From the NCBI RefSeq assembly GCF_001984575.1, contig NZ_LZNS01000001.1, positions 6,630,951 to 6,694,950 of the forward strand: DNA of 64,000 bases. Reading direction: 5' to 3'. The translations under genes and the position numbers were made by a program. Positions 16,743-26,027 of this stretch are shown here, in pieces. The notes beneath the pieces were generated by a model. It did no database searches, was not told where the DNA came from, and was given only the letters and a program-made list of their open reading frames with translations. The stretch comes from Streptomyces sp. MP131-18 (GTDB lineage Bacteria; Actinomycetota; Actinomycetes; Streptomycetales; Streptomycetaceae). Each line of letters opens with the position of its first letter. Position 1 is the stretch's first letter.

Positions 16743-16979
16743 ACTGTTACCCGCCGACCGTTCCGCCTCGTCCTGTCGCCGTTGATGCCGCACGTGTCCG
16801 TTGGATTTCCCAGCCAGGTCGCAGCGAGTACGGACGACAGGTGAAGGCTGTACCAAGCCGGGAGGACCGGCCGGAGACTTCCGCGGCCACATGTGCCGAT
16901 CCGCCTGCGCCACGACCGCCCAGATGGTAGGACTGGAAGGCTTCGCACCGGGCTGCACACCACAAGGACTGGGGGGTCA

Positions 16980-19900
16980 GTGGGCTGGCGGGAAGAGATC
17001 GTCACGGCGCTCGACACTCAGATCGCGCACGAGGACTCGCCCCGTCGTCGGCGATGGCGCCGCGTCGGGCGGGCCGTACCCGAGGAGGAGGCCGGGCGCT
17101 ATCTGGTCGACATCCGCGGATCGGATCTGTCCCCCGACCAGCTGGCCGGTGACGGCGTCCGGCTCGCGGGCCCCGACGAGGCACACGTCGAGGCCGGTTA
17201 TCCGGTCATGGACATCTATCAGGACGGCACGGCGCTGCGGGTACGCGTCGCCGAGTTCGCCGATCTGCCCGAGCCGCACCTGTGGATCAAGCCCCAGCCG
17301 CCGGCGTTCCTGCTCAAGGCGCTGCGCGAGGGCATTGCCACGTTGAGCGACGCGCCGCTGGCCGAGCAGGCGGCGCGAGGGAGGGCCGGTGGCCGCCTCG
17401 CCCCGGTCGGATTGCCCGAGAACCTCCTGCTGCCTGCTCAGGACCTCGCCTACCGCGCCTGCGCGGGCGAGGGGTTGTGGCTGGTCTGGGGGCCGCCGGG
17501 CACCGGCAAGACCACCGTGCTGCGGCGGGCGATCAGCGACCTCATCGCGTCCGGGAAGCGGGTCCTGCTGGTGTCCGCGACCAATATCGCCGTGGACAAC
17601 GCCTTGCTCGGCGTCGTCAAGGAGGGGCGGCACGGTGAAGGGCACGTGGTGCGCGTCGGTCCGCCCCACCTCCGCGACATCGCGGAGAACTCCGCTGTAT
17701 GCCTGTCTCTCATGGTCCGGGAGCGTCTGGCCGGTATCGAGGCGCAGCGCCGGGCCGTCGCCGGTCAACTGGCCGAGTTCCGCGCCCGCGCCGCGGAGCT
17801 GGCGGCCCTCGACTCGCTGCTCGTGGGATTCGATGCCGAAGCCCACACCCGGGACCGCGAGTTGCTGGTGGGCCTCGGAGGAAGCCCGGAGCGGGTACGA
17901 GCGGAACTGGCGGAGGCCGAGCAGGCCGCCGAACGCGCCGCGGCACGGGCCGCCGAGGCACAGGCCCGCAGCGAAAGGGCCCGGCAGGCGCTGCGGGACG
18001 CCGAGCCGGCGCGGCGGGACTGGGCCAGGCACGATGAAGCCGTCGAGCGGCTGCGGGAGACCGATGAGTCCGTGGCGCACCTGGAGGCCAGGGCACTGGT
18101 GGCGGTACGGGAGCGGGACAGTGCCCAAGCTCACCTGGCCGAACTGGAGTCACGCTCCGGCTTCGCGAGGCTCCGGGCGCGCAGCGCTCTGGCGGACGCC
18201 CGGGAAGCGGTCAGGCAGGCGGAGGCGGCGGCCGTGGCGGCGGAGGCGAATGCCGACCGGGCTCGTGCCGTGCTGGCCCGGTCCCGCCCCAAGCTCGCCG
18301 CGGGTATCGAACGGGCGCGGGCCGGTATTGCATTGTCCCGGGAGGCCATCGTGCGCCGGGAGCAGGCTGCCCGGACAGCTCTCGCCGACGACCGCACCCG
18401 GGCCGGGGAGGCAGATTTCGCAGCATCCCGCGTCGCAGGGCTCCGTTCGGCTCTCCCGGAGGCCGAAGCCGCGTGGGCTCGGGTGAGCGAGGCTGAGCGG
18501 CGGGGCCACCCGCGCCATGCCGCCCGGGCGGAGCGGTTGCGTCTCCGGACGGCCGCAGACGCGGCCCACCGGGACGAGCTGGAGCGACAGCACACCGAGT
18601 TGCAGGAACAGTACGAGAAACTGGCTCGCGACGCCCAAGGGGAGATCATCCGCGCGGCGCGGCTCGTCGCAACGACGCTGGCCCGTTTCCGCACCAATAG
18701 GGCGGTCTTCGAGGGAGAGTACGATCTCGTGCTCGTCGACGAGGCCGGGACGGCGATGCTGCCGGAAATCTTGCTCGCCGTCGGCAAGGCCAAGCGGACC
18801 GCCGTGCTGCTCGGGGACTTCATGCAGCTTGGGCCGGTCAAGCCCCGCCTCGACGACAGGGGCCGGCCGGACATCGCGCGCTGGCTGCTGACAGAGGTCT
18901 TCGAACACTTCGGCATCGCGTCGGCGGCGGAAGCCGGCCGCCACGACGGGTGCATCGTGCTGGACGTGCAGCACCGTTTCGGTGCGGACGTAATGGCGCT
19001 CGCCAACTCCCTGGCCTACGACGGCACGCTGAAGGCGGGGCCCGGAGTGGAACGGCGGGCACAGACCCTGGCCGAGGACGATCCGGAGATCGTGCTGCTG
19101 GACACTGATGGCCTCGGGGAGTTGGCCTCGGTCAACTTGGTGAGTCGCAGCAGCGGCTGGTGGCCGGCCGGCGCGCTGCTGGCGCGTGCGTTGGTGGAGC
19201 TCCACCAGGAGGATGGCGAACCGGCCGGCATCGTCACCCCCTACAAAGCGCAGGCCGAAACGACGCTTGAGGCGTTGCGCGACATGGAAAGTGGCGACAG
19301 GCTGCCCGCCGAAGTGGGCACCGCACACCGGTTCCAGGGGCGGGAATTCCCCGTCGTCATCTTCGACATGGTCGAGGACGATTACAACGACGGACTGTGG
19401 ATGGCGAAAGCCACCCGGCGGGCACCGGCCGACGCATGGGCACGCAACGGAGTGCGCCTGTTCAACGTGGCCGTGACCCGCGTACAGACCCGGCTGTACA
19501 TCATCGGCAGCCGGTGGCGCGTCCGGAACGCAGGCGCAGAAGGCGCACTCGGCCAACTCGGCGCACTGATCGACGGCCGACGCGTCCGGAGCGTACCGGC
19601 GACACGACTCGTCGCGCCCACCGCTGTACCCGGGCCGGAACTCGGCCCGTTCGGCAGCCGCTTGGCCGAGGTACTGAGCCGGCATGTGGAAGTCGCCGCC
19701 GTCGATGACGAGATCTCCTTCTACCGCACGTTCACCGACAGGATCGCCGAGGCGCGTACATCGCTGTGGATCTGGTCGCCGTGGACGGCGACGCGTCTGA
19801 CCGGTCTGCTGCCCGCGCTGTCGGATGCGGTGGGCCGCGGCGTGCGCGTGACCGTCTTCGTCCGGGACCCCAGCGACCGAGGACAGAGGGACCGAACAAA

Positions 19901-20264
19901 GTTGGTGCGTGAGCTCCGCTCCGTTGTGCACACCGTCGTGCCGGTCAACGTGATGCACCAGAAAATCGTCGTCATCGACGAGCACACCGTGCTGCTCGGC
20001 AGCCTCAACGCGCTGTCCCAAAGTAGGTCACGCGAGATCATGCTGACCATCCGCGGGGCCCATTTCGCGAGGAAGATACTCGCTCACGAACACGCCGAGA
20101 GTTTCGCCGCCCCGCCGCGCTGCGGAGCCTGTGGCGGCGACGAGGTGGACCTCCGTCGCTACGGCAAAGGCGAGTGGTACTGGCGCTGCTACGCGGGCAG
20201 CTGTCCCGCACGGAGTGGCAGAACTGCGTGGAAGACGCCGGTCCGGCTGTCCGGCAGGCGCTGA
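16980..20264 (+). CDS. SF1 helicase with coiled-coil insert, PLD (HKD) nuclease motif and zinc ribbon
   Basis: 1,094 residues. After about 165 N-terminal residues comes Walker A GPPGTGKTT (~171), motif Ia LLVSATNIAVDNAL, a 300-residue Ala/Arg/Glu-rich coiled-coil insert (~245-560), motif II LVLVDEAGTAM (~587), motif III LLGDFMQLGPVKP, motif IV IVTPYKAQAE, motif V TAHRFQGREFPVVIFD and motif VI FNVAVTRVQTRLYI (~830), a Upf1/DNA2-like order. The C-terminus adds a phospholipase-D fold with a single HKD (HQKIVVIDEHTVLLGSLN, ~992) and a CxxC...C-x4-C zinc ribbon (~1048-1075). One HKD implies dimerisation for nuclease activity. GTG 16980 has a GGGGGG run four bases upstream; an earlier GTG at 16893 adds 29 poor residues. 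It is followed after 112 bp by the second helicase. Probable nucleic-acid-targeting defence enzyme (inference). Confidence 0.9.
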   Translation: MGWREEIVTALDTQIAHEDSPRRRRWRRVGRAVPEEEAGRYLVDIRGSDLSPDQLAGDGVRLAGPDEAHVEAGYPVMDIYQDGTALRVRVAEFADLPEPHLWIKPQPPAFLLKALREGIATLSDAPLAEQAARGRAGGRLAPVGLPENLLLPAQDLAYRACAGEGLWLVWGPPGTGKTTVLRRAISDLIASGKRVLLVSATNIAVDNALLGVVKEGRHGEGHVVRVGPPHLRDIAENSAVCLSLMVRERLAGIEAQRRAVAGQLAEFRARAAELAALDSLLVGFDAEAHTRDRELLVGLGGSPERVRAELAEAEQAAERAAARAAEAQARSERARQALRDAEPARRDWARHDEAVERLRETDESVAHLEARALVAVRERDSAQAHLAELESRSGFARLRARSALADAREAVRQAEAAAVAAEANADRARAVLARSRPKLAAGIERARAGIALSREAIVRREQAARTALADDRTRAGEADFAASRVAGLRSALPEAEAAWARVSEAERRGHPRHAARAERLRLRTAADAAHRDELERQHTELQEQYEKLARDAQGEIIRAARLVATTLARFRTNRAVFEGEYDLVLVDEAGTAMLPEILLAVGKAKRTAVLLGDFMQLGPVKPRLDDRGRPDIARWLLTEVFEHFGIASAAEAGRHDGCIVLDVQHRFGADVMALANSLAYDGTLKAGPGVERRAQTLAEDDPEIVLLDTDGLGELASVNLVSRSSGWWPAGALLARALVELHQEDGEPAGIVTPYKAQAETTLEALRDMESGDRLPAEVGTAHRFQGREFPVVIFDMVEDDYNDGLWMAKATRRAPADAWARNGVRLFNVAVTRVQTRLYIIGSRWRVRNAGAEGALGQLGALIDGRRVRSVPATRLVAPTAVPGPELGPFGSRLAEVLSRHVEVAAVDDEISFYRTFTDRIAEARTSLWIWSPWTATRLTGLLPALSDAVGRGVRVTVFVRDPSDRGQRDRTKLVRELRSVVHTVVPVNVMHQKIVVIDEHTVLLGSLNALSQSRSREIMLTIRGAHFARKILAHEHAESFAAPPRCGACGGDEVDLRRYGKGEWYWRCYAGSCPARSGRTAWKTPVRLSGRR

Positions 20265-20376
20265 GTTCCGTTCGCGCGGCGCCGACCTTGCGGTGTCGCG
20301 CACAGCGGGCGGGCAGCTACGGTATGTGGTTCATCAGCGGACATCTCTACGGCACGTGTGGACTCCGGAGGTTTTC

Positions 20377-23300
20377 GTGAGCACGAGCGGCAGGTACGCA
20401 GAAAACCGGGCGACAACCGGCGCGGGGGATGCGGGACTTGGCAACCTGCGGGTCGTACTGGACAGCTGGCGAAGCTCGCTGCTCGACATGGGCGGGCGCA
20501 ACCGGCTGCTGAACTTCCGGCACACGAGAAGCGGCACGCTGGAGTTGACGACGCCCGACGCGCATGCGCTGCTCTCCGAACTTGGCCAGGGCTGGGCGTT
20601 CGCGCCGGTCGGCGATGACGCGTCCGTCGCTTCGAACGGCAAGCGCCCGGGACTTGTCACCCAGAAGCGCACCCAGGCGGCCCTGGACGCGTCTCTCCAC
20701 CGCCTTCGGCGCAAGGCCGGGCAGATGTTCAACGACTACGGGCTGTGGGTGCTGTGGCTCGGGGTCGGCATGCTCGATTGGCGGGAGGGCGGAAGCGAGG
20801 AGACCGCTGCGGCACCGCTGCTTCTCGTTCCCGTCGAACTTCGCCGGAGCCGCGACGGACGCCACCGGCTGCACGCGGCCGAAGGCCAGGAACGCGTGCT
20901 CAACCCGGCGCTGACCGTGAAACTGGGGCACCTCGGTATCGCGTGTGACGCACTGGCCGAAGCCGACCCGGCGAATGCGGAGCAGGTATTCGCCGCAGCC
21001 CGTGCGGAATTGGCGGCGCAGCCCGGGTGGTCGGTGGAGGAGCGGGTCGTGCTCGGGCTCTTCGCCTCCCATAAGGAGGCCATGTACCAGGACCTGCTGC
21101 AGAACGAGAAGCGCATACTCGGCCACCCCCTGATCCGGGCCGTGGCTCTCGGTGCGGAGGCCGGACCCCCGGGGGACAGCATCGACTTCGAGCCGCCCGA
21201 CCCGGAGCGCATCGACGAGGTTCAGGCGCCGGAGCGGACGCCGCTGGTACTGGACGCTGATGCCTCGCAGCGGCAGTGCATCGCTGCCGCGCTGGCCGGG
21301 CGCTCGTTCGTGATGAACGGCCCGCCGGGGACCGGGAAGAGCCAGACGATCACGAACATGATTGCTGCCCTGATGCACGCCGGTCGCCGCGTCCTTTTCG
21401 TCAGCGAGAAGGCGGCAGCGCTCGACGTGGTGCGGAATCGCCTGCGTAGCGTCGGCCTCGACGATTTCGTCCTCGCGCTGCACAGTGGCGACACCACGAA
21501 GAAGGCCGTCGCCACGGAACTGGCACGGGTGCTCACCAGCGAGATCAGGATAGGCGGCGCGGCCGAGCACGAGCTCGACCGGGCTCGGCAGCTCCGCGAG
21601 GAGCTTTCGGCGTACGCGGTGGCCATGAACGAGGTCAGACAGCCTCTGGGGCGCACCGTGCACGACGTCCTGGGACGTCTGGTGCTTCTCGAACAGGACG
21701 GCACGGCGCAGCTGGCCCTTCCCGCGGCTCACCGGCTCGCTGCCCGTGGACTCAGCGCGAGCGGCCTGCAGGAGATGCTCGATGCCGCTGGGGCGATCGG
21801 GCGCGCCTGGCGGCCTGCCGCCCAGGGGCCCGCCTTCGTCTGGCACGGGCTCATCGGTTCGGGTGAGACCTCCGTACTCGCCGAGGCGGAGGACGCGCTG
21901 ACCACCGTGCGTGCCGTGGCGGAACGCAGGCCGTTCGCCGGCACGATGCCGGAGCCGCGCACCTCGCCGGAACTGCGCGCGACCGCGGAGAGGCTCCGGC
22001 CAGGTTCGCGGACGGGGACGGAACAAGGCCCGGCAGGAATCGGCGGGGACGCCGCGGCGCCGCTCGCCCGACTTGCCGAGGTACTGGGCGCGCGTGAGCC
22101 CGCCACGCCAGAAGAGGCCTTCGCACTCCTCGAACTGGCCGATCTCGCCGGGGCCGATCACCGTCCGCCGCGTCAGTGGTTCGATGCCGAAACACTCCGC
22201 GCCGCGAAAGGGATGGCGGACGGGCTTCGGAAGGCGCTGGCCTCGGAGAAGGAAGCTGCCGCGGCGGCCGAGGACACATTCGACGAGCGAGTGCGCACAA
22301 CCGCGGAACTGCCAGAGCTTGTACAGCGATTCACCCAGCAGCACCGAGAGATCTTCGCCCGGTGGTTCTCCGACCAGTTCAAGGTCGACCGGGAGACGGT
22401 CACCGCGTTGACCAGGGATCGCGTGTGGCACAGGAAGCTCATCGGCCGGCTCGGGGATGCCTTGGCCTGGCACGAGGCAGCCCAGGAGGTTGAGCGCCTG
22501 GCCGATCAGGCACAGTCGGTGCTCGGCCGTTACACCCCCCGCGACACGGACGGCCTGGCGGTACTTGACCAGGCCCTTGCGGCGGCCGAGCGCATTGCCG
22601 CACTCTCCGGGGCAGTTGAACGGCGTGACCTGCTCAGCGCATCTCTGGCCGACGGTGCGGCATCCGATCCGCTCCCCGGCCTGCACGCCGAGAGCGCACG
22701 CAGTGCGCTGGCCGAATGGTGCGACGCGGCGGTTCGGTGCGCCGAACGCTGGACGGCTTCCGCGACCGCTTTGATCCAGTTGTTCGGGGAAGGGCGGCGG
22801 GCCCAGTTGGTCGCAGAACTGCTCGGTCCGTTCGACCAGGCCGTTCTGTCCGTCGCGGAACTGCGGGACGACCCCGCGGGGCCCTCGGAATGGCGGGCCT
22901 ACCGGAGCGGGCGCGATGTGCTTGCCGCACACCAGGTCGACCAGCTCGTCGACAGCGCGGTAGCGCGGAAACTCACCGGTGAAACCCTGCCGACAGCGGT
23001 GGAATACGCCGTTCTGAAGTCCTGGGCGGATGACGTCCTGGACGAGGACCCCAGACTGCAAAGAGCCCGCTCGGCAGACCTCGACGCCCGGGTCGCGCAG
23101 TTCCGGCAGGCGGATGAGCGGCTGGTCGAAACAGCGAGTGGGGCGGTCATCGAAGCCTGCAACGGCCGTCGCCCCCGGAATGTGCGCGGAGGTGCCGCGG
23201 GCCTGATCATCAAGCAGTCCGAGATGAAACGTCGCCACATGCCGGTGCGCGACCTCCTCGGTCGTACCAGGGACGTGGTCAAAACGGTCAAACCGTGTTT

Positions 23301-25236
23301 CATGATGAGCCCGCTGACAGTCAGCAAGCTGTTGCCATCGGACTTCTCCTTCGATGTCGTCATTTTCGACGAGGCATCACAGGTGCGCCCCGCGGACGCC
23401 GTGAACTGCATCTACCGGGCCGGTTCGCTGGTCGTCGCCGGCGATGAGAAGCAATTGCCGCCGACCTCGTTCTTCGACTCCGCCGTGGAGGACGACGGCG
23501 ACGAGTACGACGAGGACCTGCCGGATACGTTCCAGTCACTGCTCGATGCCTGCAAGGCGGCTGCCATGAGGGTGCTGCCTCTTCGCTGGCACTATCGCAG
23601 TCGTCATGAGAGCCTGATCGCTTTCTCCAACCACGAGTTCTACGACAACGCCATGATCACTTTTCCTGGGGCCGTGGGAGAGGGCAACGACACAGGCGTT
23701 GCCTTCTTTCACGTTGCCGACGGGCGGTACGACCGTGGGGGGCGCCGGGACAATCTCCGGGAAGCCGAGTACGTCGCCCAGCGGGTGGTGCACCACTTCG
23801 ACACCCGGCGGAACCGCAGTCTCGGTGTCGTCGCGCTGTCGCAGGCGCAGGCATCGGCCATCGACCTCGCCGTGCAGCAGGCTCGGATCAACCGTCCCGA
23901 TCTGGACGAGCACTTCACCGAGGACCGCCTGGACGGCTTCTTCGTCAAGAACCTCGAATCGGTCCAGGGCGACGAGCGGGACGTCATGATTCTGTCCGTA
24001 GGGTATGGGCCGGACGAACACGCACGGCTGAGACACCATTTCGGCCCCATCAACAAGGACGGCGGCTGGAAGCGGCTCAACGTGGCCGTCACCAGAGCCC
24101 GTTACCGTACAGAAGTGGTGGCCTCCTTCCTGGGCAGCGAGCTCGGCGACAGCACCAACGAGAGCGTACGAACGCTGAAGCGTTATCTTGAGTACGCCCG
24201 CAATGGGCTGGCCACCCTCGCGCGCGATACGGTCCAGGACTCCGATGCCGAGCCGGAAAGCCCATTCGAGGAATCGGTGTACAAGGTGCTACGCGCCTGG
24301 GGGTACGCGGTGCAGCCGCAGGTGGGTGTCGCGGGTTATCGGATCGACCTCGGCCTACGGCACCCGGCGGGGCTTGGCGGCTTCGCGCTGGGTATCGAAT
24401 GTGATGGCGCGATGTATCACTCGTCCCGGGCCGCGCGGGACCGCGACCGGCTGCGAGAGCAGGTTCTCACGGGGCTTGGTTGGAAGCTGTACCGGATCTG
24501 GGGCACTGATTGGTACCGGGCCAGAGCTTCGGCTGAAACGCGGCTGCGAGACGCAGTGGAGGCCGCCATGGCGGAGGCATCCGCCGCGCAGGACGTGGAT
24601 GATCGGGCGGACACGACGGTCAACGCATTCGATCGGAGCCCGTCCACGGCCGTGGTACATCAGCGGGTGCCTGTCGCGGAGGAGCCGGAACGGCCTTGGG
24701 TCGTTGATTACACGATGCTTCCAGTGGCACTATCACCCGCGGGCGAACTACACACGCCGGAGGCACGGCCACAGCTCGGACGGCTGTTAATGCGAGTCAT
24801 AGAAGCGGAAGGCCCGATCCATGAGGAACTCCTGGTGCAGCGAGCGAGAGAAGCCTGGGGTCTGAGCCGCGCCGGCGCCAGGATCCGCGGCAACGTGCAC
24901 CACGTTCTTCAAGTGCACATCCGGGCGGGCAGAAGTATCCGAGAGGGGGATTTTTACGATGTCGCCGGCAGGAATCTTTCGGTGGCGCGCCGCCCGTCAG
25001 GTGACATCGTCCGTCGGGTGGGTCATGTCGCACCGGGAGAACGCCAACTGGCGCTACTGGCGCTTGCGGCTGAAAGCCCCGGGATCTCCGGCGAGGAACT
25101 GATGGCTCACGCATGTGAACTCTTCGGTTGGCGACGAATGGGCCCAGATATTCGCGCCGCACTCCTTGCGGACATCGCGACATTGTATGCCTTGGGTAAG
25201 GTCGAGGGGCCTCCGGATTCTATTTCGGTCGCCTGA
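20377..25236 (+). CDS. DUF4011-helicase-Vsr-DUF3320 protein (Hhe-like anti-phage candidate)
   Basis: 1,619 residues. DUF4011 (NLRVVLDSWRSSLLDMGGRN then LLNFRHT) is followed by Walker A GPPGTGKSQT (~314), a long helical insert, DEAS box in VVIFDEASQVRPADA (~996), GDEKQLPPTSFF, LRWHYRSRHESL and motif VI VAVTRARYR (~1236). A Vsr/MTES_1575-type endonuclease domain (~1295-1395: SPFEESVYKVL, GYRIDLGLR, GIECDGAMYH, DRDRLREQVL) precedes a DUF3320 tail (HEELLVQRAREAWGLSRAG). This order is that of the single-protein DUF4011-helicase-Vsr defence type known as Hhe. GTG 20377 has a perfect GGAGG five bases upstream. Leu-1471 is a TTA codon (24787-24789), so synthesis may require bldA tRNA. Terminator-like hairpin follows the stop. 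Confidence 0.92.
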   Translation: MSTSGRYAENRATTGAGDAGLGNLRVVLDSWRSSLLDMGGRNRLLNFRHTRSGTLELTTPDAHALLSELGQGWAFAPVGDDASVASNGKRPGLVTQKRTQAALDASLHRLRRKAGQMFNDYGLWVLWLGVGMLDWREGGSEETAAAPLLLVPVELRRSRDGRHRLHAAEGQERVLNPALTVKLGHLGIACDALAEADPANAEQVFAAARAELAAQPGWSVEERVVLGLFASHKEAMYQDLLQNEKRILGHPLIRAVALGAEAGPPGDSIDFEPPDPERIDEVQAPERTPLVLDADASQRQCIAAALAGRSFVMNGPPGTGKSQTITNMIAALMHAGRRVLFVSEKAAALDVVRNRLRSVGLDDFVLALHSGDTTKKAVATELARVLTSEIRIGGAAEHELDRARQLREELSAYAVAMNEVRQPLGRTVHDVLGRLVLLEQDGTAQLALPAAHRLAARGLSASGLQEMLDAAGAIGRAWRPAAQGPAFVWHGLIGSGETSVLAEAEDALTTVRAVAERRPFAGTMPEPRTSPELRATAERLRPGSRTGTEQGPAGIGGDAAAPLARLAEVLGAREPATPEEAFALLELADLAGADHRPPRQWFDAETLRAAKGMADGLRKALASEKEAAAAAEDTFDERVRTTAELPELVQRFTQQHREIFARWFSDQFKVDRETVTALTRDRVWHRKLIGRLGDALAWHEAAQEVERLADQAQSVLGRYTPRDTDGLAVLDQALAAAERIAALSGAVERRDLLSASLADGAASDPLPGLHAESARSALAEWCDAAVRCAERWTASATALIQLFGEGRRAQLVAELLGPFDQAVLSVAELRDDPAGPSEWRAYRSGRDVLAAHQVDQLVDSAVARKLTGETLPTAVEYAVLKSWADDVLDEDPRLQRARSADLDARVAQFRQADERLVETASGAVIEACNGRRPRNVRGGAAGLIIKQSEMKRRHMPVRDLLGRTRDVVKTVKPCFMMSPLTVSKLLPSDFSFDVVIFDEASQVRPADAVNCIYRAGSLVVAGDEKQLPPTSFFDSAVEDDGDEYDEDLPDTFQSLLDACKAAAMRVLPLRWHYRSRHESLIAFSNHEFYDNAMITFPGAVGEGNDTGVAFFHVADGRYDRGGRRDNLREAEYVAQRVVHHFDTRRNRSLGVVALSQAQASAIDLAVQQARINRPDLDEHFTEDRLDGFFVKNLESVQGDERDVMILSVGYGPDEHARLRHHFGPINKDGGWKRLNVAVTRARYRTEVVASFLGSELGDSTNESVRTLKRYLEYARNGLATLARDTVQDSDAEPESPFEESVYKVLRAWGYAVQPQVGVAGYRIDLGLRHPAGLGGFALGIECDGAMYHSSRAARDRDRLREQVLTGLGWKLYRIWGTDWYRARASAETRLRDAVEAAMAEASAAQDVDDRADTTVNAFDRSPSTAVVHQRVPVAEEPERPWVVDYTMLPVALSPAGELHTPEARPQLGRLLMRVIEAEGPIHEELLVQRAREAWGLSRAGARIRGNVHHVLQVHIRAGRSIREGDFYDVAGRNLSVARRPSGDIVRRVGHVAPGERQLALLALAAESPGISGEELMAHACELFGWRRMGPDIRAALLADIATLYALGKVEGPPDSISVA

Positions 25237-25250
25237 CCTGGGCCTGTTGT

Positions 25251-25290
25251 GAAAGTCCCGCCTTCCTCTCGGTCGAGCGGCGGGAACTTC
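25251..25290 (+). terminator. Hairpin after the DUF4011 helicase
   Basis: GAAAGTCCCGCC (25251-25262) against GGCGGGAACTTC (25279-25290), 10 of 12 positions paired with CCCGCC/GGCGGG at the core. It lies 14 bp past the stop and faces the end of the TetR gene on the other strand, so may serve both. Confidence 0.6.
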
Positions 25291-25331
25291 GCATCAGGCA
25301 CTAGGCATACCGAGCAACCCGGTGGGGCCTG

Positions 25332-25925
25332 TCAGATCGTGGTCGGCAGCGCGTTCTCCAGGAGGATCTCCGCCGCTGTCCGCGCGTGCCGGCCGTAGTT
25401 CGCCTCGTCCAGCACCATGGCGCGGCTGGCGGCGCCGTCCGCGAGGGTCACGAGTTGCTCGGCAAGGACGGCGGGCTCACGGCAACCCAGTTCCGCTACC
25501 AGGTCGGTCACCAGCCGCACCATCAGCAGTTTCTGTTCGCGGGCGTAGGAGTGGACCGCGTTCTGCGGGTCGGGGAACTCCACGGCGGCGTCGATGAACG
25601 GGCATCCGCGCACGGGATCCGTGCCGGCTGGGGGTGGGTCGAACAGTGCGAGGATTCGCTCCTTGGCGGGGATGTCCTCGCGTGCCAGCGCGCCCTCCAG
25701 GGTGCGCCCCGTCGAGGAGAGGTCCTTGAGGTGGGCGAGGACCAGCTCGTCTTTGGTCCTGAAGTGTGCGTAGAGGGTGCGCTTGGACACTGGCGCCCGC
25801 TCCGCGATCTGCTCCATGCCGGTCGCGTTGATTCCCTGGGCCGCGAACAGTCCGGCCGCGGCGGCCAGGATGCGCTCCCGCCCTCCGCGACCCTGCCGTC
25901 GGGACGCCGTCGTCATCGTGGGCAT
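25332..25925 (-). CDS. TetR-family repressor, likely of the adjacent nitroreductase
   Basis: 197 residues. The helix-turn-helix reads RERILAAAAGLFAAQGINAT, then QIAERAPVSKRTLYAHFRTKDELVLAHL, a canonical TetR fold; the ligand domain has the GCPFIDAAVEFPDPQNAVH block of the AcrR/YxaF-like branch with a conserved CPF. Transcribed divergently from the nitroreductase with 102 bp between starts containing two operator-like palindromes, which points to autoregulation and control of the reductase. Two closely spaced starts (25925, 25916) are possible. Confidence 0.9.
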   Translation of the reverse strand: MPTMTTASRRQGRGGRERILAAAAGLFAAQGINATGMEQIAERAPVSKRTLYAHFRTKDELVLAHLKDLSSTGRTLEGALAREDIPAKERILALFDPPPAGTDPVRGCPFIDAAVEFPDPQNAVHSYAREQKLLMVRLVTDLVAELGCREPAVLAEQLVTLADGAASRAMVLDEANYGRHARTAAEILLENALPTTI

Positions 25926-25930
25926 GACGT

Positions 25931-26003
25931 AAGTATACGTTCTCGTTTACTTCGGAGGGGGTGGCTGACTATAGTGCGACTTCAGGTAAACGATACTGTT
26001 TAC
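25931..26003. promoter_or_regulatory. Paired TetR-operator palindromes between the TetR and nitroreductase genes
   Basis: Site 1 at 25931-25952 has arms AAGTATACG and CGTTTACTT (one internal mismatch). Site 2 at 25986-26003 is GTAAAC-GATACT-GTTTAC, perfectly symmetric. Both share the GTwwAC/CGTTTAC half-site, so one protein probably binds both and represses both directions. Confidence 0.65.
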
Positions 26004-26027
26004 TTCAGTGATCCCGAGGAGAGTTCC

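Noticed and set aside
20347..23238. A 963-codon minus-strand open frame opposite the DUF4011 helicase
   Set aside because: Shadow of the helicase: no motifs, and the plus strand has clear helicase motifs and a perfect ribosome-binding site.
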